In this document: in pieces, positions 6,561-7,855 of the stretch
Numbering within the stretch: position 1 is the first letter of the stretch
Layout of the letters: each line of letters opens with the position of its first letter
From: Pseudomonadota bacterium
GTDB lineage: Bacteria > Pseudomonadota > Alphaproteobacteria > Rhizobiales > Xanthobacteraceae
Direction of reading: 5' to 3'
NCBI GenBank assembly: GCA_023431725.1
Contig: JAEYVN010000509.1
Location: forward strand, 1-7,855
Length of the DNA: 7,855 nucleotides
Notes under the pieces: model-generated
The model's database searches: none
Seen by the model: the letters and a program-made list of their open reading frames with translations, nothing else
Told to the model about the DNA's origin: nothing
Position numbers and translations under genes: made by a program

Positions 6561-7733
6561 GTGCACGATGTTATTCAGTCGGTTGATGAAGATCTGAAGG
6601 AGGGTATCGATCGGCCCGGGCTGCTTGCTTCAATCCGCGTATTGACGAGCATCAGCATCATCATTCCCACATATCGTGAAGTCGAGAACATTCCGCATAT
6701 CTTGCGAAGGCTGGATGATTTCCGTCGATCGTCGGATGTCAATATCGAAGTTTTGTTTATGGACGACGACAGCGGGGATGGCAGCGTTGCTGCTGTGGAG
6801 AAATGCGGGTTCGACTGGGCGAAGATCGTCGTCAGGACAGAGGATAGAGGCCTGAGTCGCGCGGTTATTGATGGTTTTCGCCGGGCGCGCTTTCCCGTTC
6901 TTGTCTGTATGGATTGCGATCTCAGTCATCCTCCGGAAATCATTCCGCAAATGGTGCTTGCCTTAAGTTCCGGACAGCAATTTATTCTTGGTTCCAGGTA
7001 CGTGCCTGGCGGCACCACTGACGACGATTGGGGGTTCTTTCGATGGCTCAATAGTCGCGTCGCCACTTGGATGTCCCGCCCTCTGACTTCTGCGCGAGAT
7101 CCGATGTCTGGATTTTTTGCGATGAGGAAGTCTGATTTCGACAGCGCCAAGGAGTTGAACCCCGTAGGCTACAAAGTAGCATTGGAGCTGATCGTAAAAT
7201 GCGGATTTCTCAATGTCGGCGAAATTCCGATCCGTTTCACAGACAGAATATATGGTCAGAGCAAGCTCACATTAAAACAGCAGTTGCTGTTTTTGCAGCA
7301 CTTGCGAAGGCTCTATATTCATAAGTTTGCGAATGCGATGCACCTTCTGCAATTTCTTTTTGTCGGATTGTCTGGCCTTATTGTCAATCTGGCGGTCGTC
7401 ACGCTGATGCAGGCGATGGGATTCTCGGAGATCGCCTGTTTGGCGACTGGAATTGCCGTGAGTGTCGTTTCAAATTTTCTCCTTAATCGTCGCTTTACGT
7501 TTAGTTACGCTCGCCACAAAAATATCTGGAAGCAGTTCGCTGGATTTGTTGGTGCCTCCATTGTTGGCATTGTGGTGAACTATGCTGTGGCCATTTATGT
7601 AAGTTCTTCTCTGCTTGCGGGGCTGCCTTATTCGTTGCAAATGGCTGCGATGATTGGCGTGGCGAGCGGAACGATATTCAATTTCATCAGCAATCGATAT
7701 ATTGTGTTTCGAAAAACGTTTATAAGAAAATAG
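6561..7733 (+). CDS. Bifunctional GT2 (DPM1-like polyprenyl-phosphate glycosyltransferase) fused to GtrA-type membrane domain
   Basis: This protein has 390 residues. Residues 30-250 form a GT-A fold. ISIIIPTYREVENI (31-44) is the nucleotide-binding start, MDDDSGDGS (67-75) the first acidic motif and MDCDLSHPPE (117-126) the metal-binding DxD (D118, D120). DPMSGFFAMRK (180-190) and GQSKLTLKQ (232-240) are typical of DPM1-like enzymes. Residues 262-385 form a four-helix GtrA domain with two parallel motifs, NFLLNRRFTF (305-314) and NFISNRYIVF (374-383). The GT2 part should load a sugar from a nucleotide donor onto a polyprenyl phosphate; GtrA domains are linked to presenting or flipping it. The pairing with the GT-C gene fits this. 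GTG 6561 is the first usual start after the in-frame TAG at 6537-6539. It has only a weak ribosome site, and TTG 6642, just before the GT2 domain, is an alternative. Which sugar is used is unknown. Confidence 0.92.
   Translation: MHDVIQSVDEDLKEGIDRPGLLASIRVLTSISIIIPTYREVENIPHILRRLDDFRRSSDVNIEVLFMDDDSGDGSVAAVEKCGFDWAKIVVRTEDRGLSRAVIDGFRRARFPVLVCMDCDLSHPPEIIPQMVLALSSGQQFILGSRYVPGGTTDDDWGFFRWLNSRVATWMSRPLTSARDPMSGFFAMRKSDFDSAKELNPVGYKVALELIVKCGFLNVGEIPIRFTDRIYGQSKLTLKQQLLFLQHLRRLYIHKFANAMHLLQFLFVGLSGLIVNLAVVTLMQAMGFSEIACLATGIAVSVVSNFLLNRRFTFSYARHKNIWKQFAGFVGASIVGIVVNYAVAIYVSSSLLAGLPYSLQMAAMIGVASGTIFNFISNRYIVFRKTFIRK
6597..6604 (+). promoter_or_regulatory. Strong Shine-Dalgarno-like sequence inside the GT2-GtrA reading frame
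   Basis: AAGGAGGG is the best ribosome-site match in this part of the window, yet no ATG, GTG or TTG follows within 12 bases in any frame. The nearest in-frame candidates are CTG at 6621 and TTG at 6642. It leaves the true start of the GT2-GtrA protein open and could instead cause ribosome pausing. Confidence 0.3.
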
Positions 7734-7855
7734 TTTGCGCGCCGCCGATGGAATCAAATTGCGCGATCGACCTGTTGGGATGACGATCCTGGCGAGCATA
7801 CTCGCATTGGCTCCCTTCAGACATCGCCGTTCTGCGGCGCCTCAGAGGGTAGGAT
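7734..7855. other. Downstream non-coding stretch, possible start of a further gene at the window edge
   Basis: No confident gene is present. An ATG at 7780 opens a frame that is still open at the window end (first residues MTILASILALAPFRHRR), with only a weak TTGGG before it. A perfect hairpin, CGCCG (7825-7829) with CGGCG (7835-7839), lies within that frame and has no T-run, so it is not a clear terminator. A copy of the 12-base repeat shared with 4901-4912 lies at 7755-7766. Confidence 0.35.
7755..7766 (+). repeat. 12-base direct repeat, right copy
   Basis: This is the second copy of CAAATTGCGCGA, starting 22 bases after the GT2-GtrA stop codon. The flanking bases differ from those of the left copy, so the match does not extend. 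Confidence 0.3.

Noticed and set aside
7825..7839. CGCCG-TTCTG-CGGCG hairpin as a terminator of the glycosyltransferase block
   Set aside because: There is no T-run after it, it lies about 90 bases from the stop, and it falls inside a frame that may be the next gene.

Overview
The window looks like chromosomal DNA of an alphaproteobacterium. My best guess is the Bradyrhizobium/Afipia/Rhodopseudomonas group, judged from codon use, moderately high GC and protein style. That placement is an impression and was not computed. All five confident genes lie on the + strand, in two blocks.

Block 1 (1-4646) is an efflux operon. It holds the 3' part of a periplasmic adaptor gene (HlyD/CusB type, 5' end outside the window), a complete 1046-residue RND pump of the heavy-metal (CusA/CzcA-like) branch, and a 130-residue exported His-containing protein. 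Gaps of 12 and 20 bases suggest one transcript, whose promoter must lie upstream of the window. Adaptor and pump would form the inner-membrane and periplasmic parts of a tripartite exporter. The outer-membrane channel is not in the window. The small third protein resembles, from memory, the His/Gly-rich N-terminal segment of some metal-efflux adaptors, here as a separate gene.

A gap of 369 bases (4647-5015) follows. It holds several inverted repeats, a possible small minus-strand ORF or gene remnant (4710-4835) and probably the leader of block 2. I found no convincing sigma-70 promoter in it.

Block 2 (5016-7733) is visibly poorer in GC: bases 5101-5160 contain 26 G/C of 60, against 42 of 60 at 1141-1200 in the pump gene. 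It encodes a 507-residue multi-spanning GT-C-like glycosyltransferase and a 390-residue protein with a DPM1-like GT2 domain fused to a GtrA-type membrane domain. The simplest reading is that the GT2-GtrA protein makes a polyprenyl-phosphate sugar and helps present it at the membrane, and the GT-C protein transfers that sugar to an unknown acceptor outside the cytoplasm. A 12-base direct repeat lies in the non-coding DNA on both sides of this block.

The last 122 bases (7734-7855) hold no convincing gene. I see no tRNA, rRNA, CRISPR array, intact insertion sequence or origin. Nothing here is clearly a new system. The best leads are the stand-alone metal-binding-like protein, the altered acidic cluster of the pump, the glycosyltransferase pair with unknown acceptor, and the structured gap between the blocks.
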